DNA of 5,454 bases. It comes from an uncultured Elusimicrobium sp. (lineage in GTDB: Bacteria; Elusimicrobiota; Elusimicrobia; Elusimicrobiales; Elusimicrobiaceae). Made by a program: the position numbers and the translations under genes. The notes beneath the pieces are model-generated. The model saw nothing but the letters and a program-made list of their open reading frames with translations, was not told the origin of the DNA and ran no database searches. Within the stretch, counting starts at the first letter, position 1. Each line of letters opens with the position of its first letter. Shown piece by piece: positions 5,429 to 5,454 of the stretch. The stretch spans positions 1 through 5,454 of the forward strand of contig CAMGSK010000101.1 of the NCBI GenBank assembly GCA_946061795.1, written 5' to 3'.

Positions 5429-5454
5429 TTTTATAGCCGGAACCATTTTTGGAG

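Noticed and set aside
1..5454. CRISPR array, tRNA, rRNA or insertion-sequence transposase
   Set aside because: No regularly spaced direct repeats, no tRNA cloverleaf with a T-loop motif, no rRNA sequence and no transposase motif were seen in any frame.

Overview
The window carries four genes, all read leftward (minus strand), packed tightly between about 117 and 5174. A roughly 280-base upstream region at the right edge holds an unusual structured element. From right to left the order is YfcC-family transporter (yfcC-2), YfcC-family transporter (yfcC-1), sodium:solute symporter (SSS), thiamine pyrophosphokinase (TPK). Three of the four genes encode polytopic inner-membrane transporters. The first two are diverged tandem paralogs of the kind often annotated as C4-dicarboxylate or basic-amino-acid carriers.

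Transcription units: each YfcC gene is followed within a few bases by a convincing minus-strand intrinsic terminator (3655-3699 and 2178-2204), so they look like separate, similarly built units rather than one simple operon. SSS and TPK overlap by 8 bases and form a translationally coupled pair, closed by a strong terminator at 23-46. The terminator after yfcC-1 runs to within two bases of the SSS Shine-Dalgarno, so the SSS-TPK pair has no room for its own promoter in the gap. It must depend on read-through or on a promoter inside yfcC-1. No thiamine-pyrophosphate riboswitch is visible.

Functional reading: TPK turns thiamine into the cofactor thiamine diphosphate, and its coupling to an SSS transporter suggests a sodium-driven thiamine (or thiamine-like) salvage module. 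The YfcC pair probably moves amino acids or carboxylates, but no enzyme gene here fixes the substrate.

The most unusual part is 5210-5317, in the leader of yfcC-2. Two 23-base arms 62 bases apart are fully complementary in the minus-strand transcript: 17 Watson-Crick and 6 G-U pairs. The plus strand would have A-C mismatches at the same six places. The loop holds further hairpins, one preceded by GTAG as in REP elements, and the 3' arm runs into a U-rich tract. It could be a cis-acting RNA or attenuator, a small mobile palindromic element, or such an element put to regulatory use.

Organism: base composition is near balanced, Shine-Dalgarno sites of the AGAGGA type are regular, and short GC hairpins with T-tracts separate the genes. 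A bacterium living on imported nutrients, perhaps a host-associated anaerobe, is suggested. The phylum cannot be read from these genes; Elusimicrobiota is only a guess.
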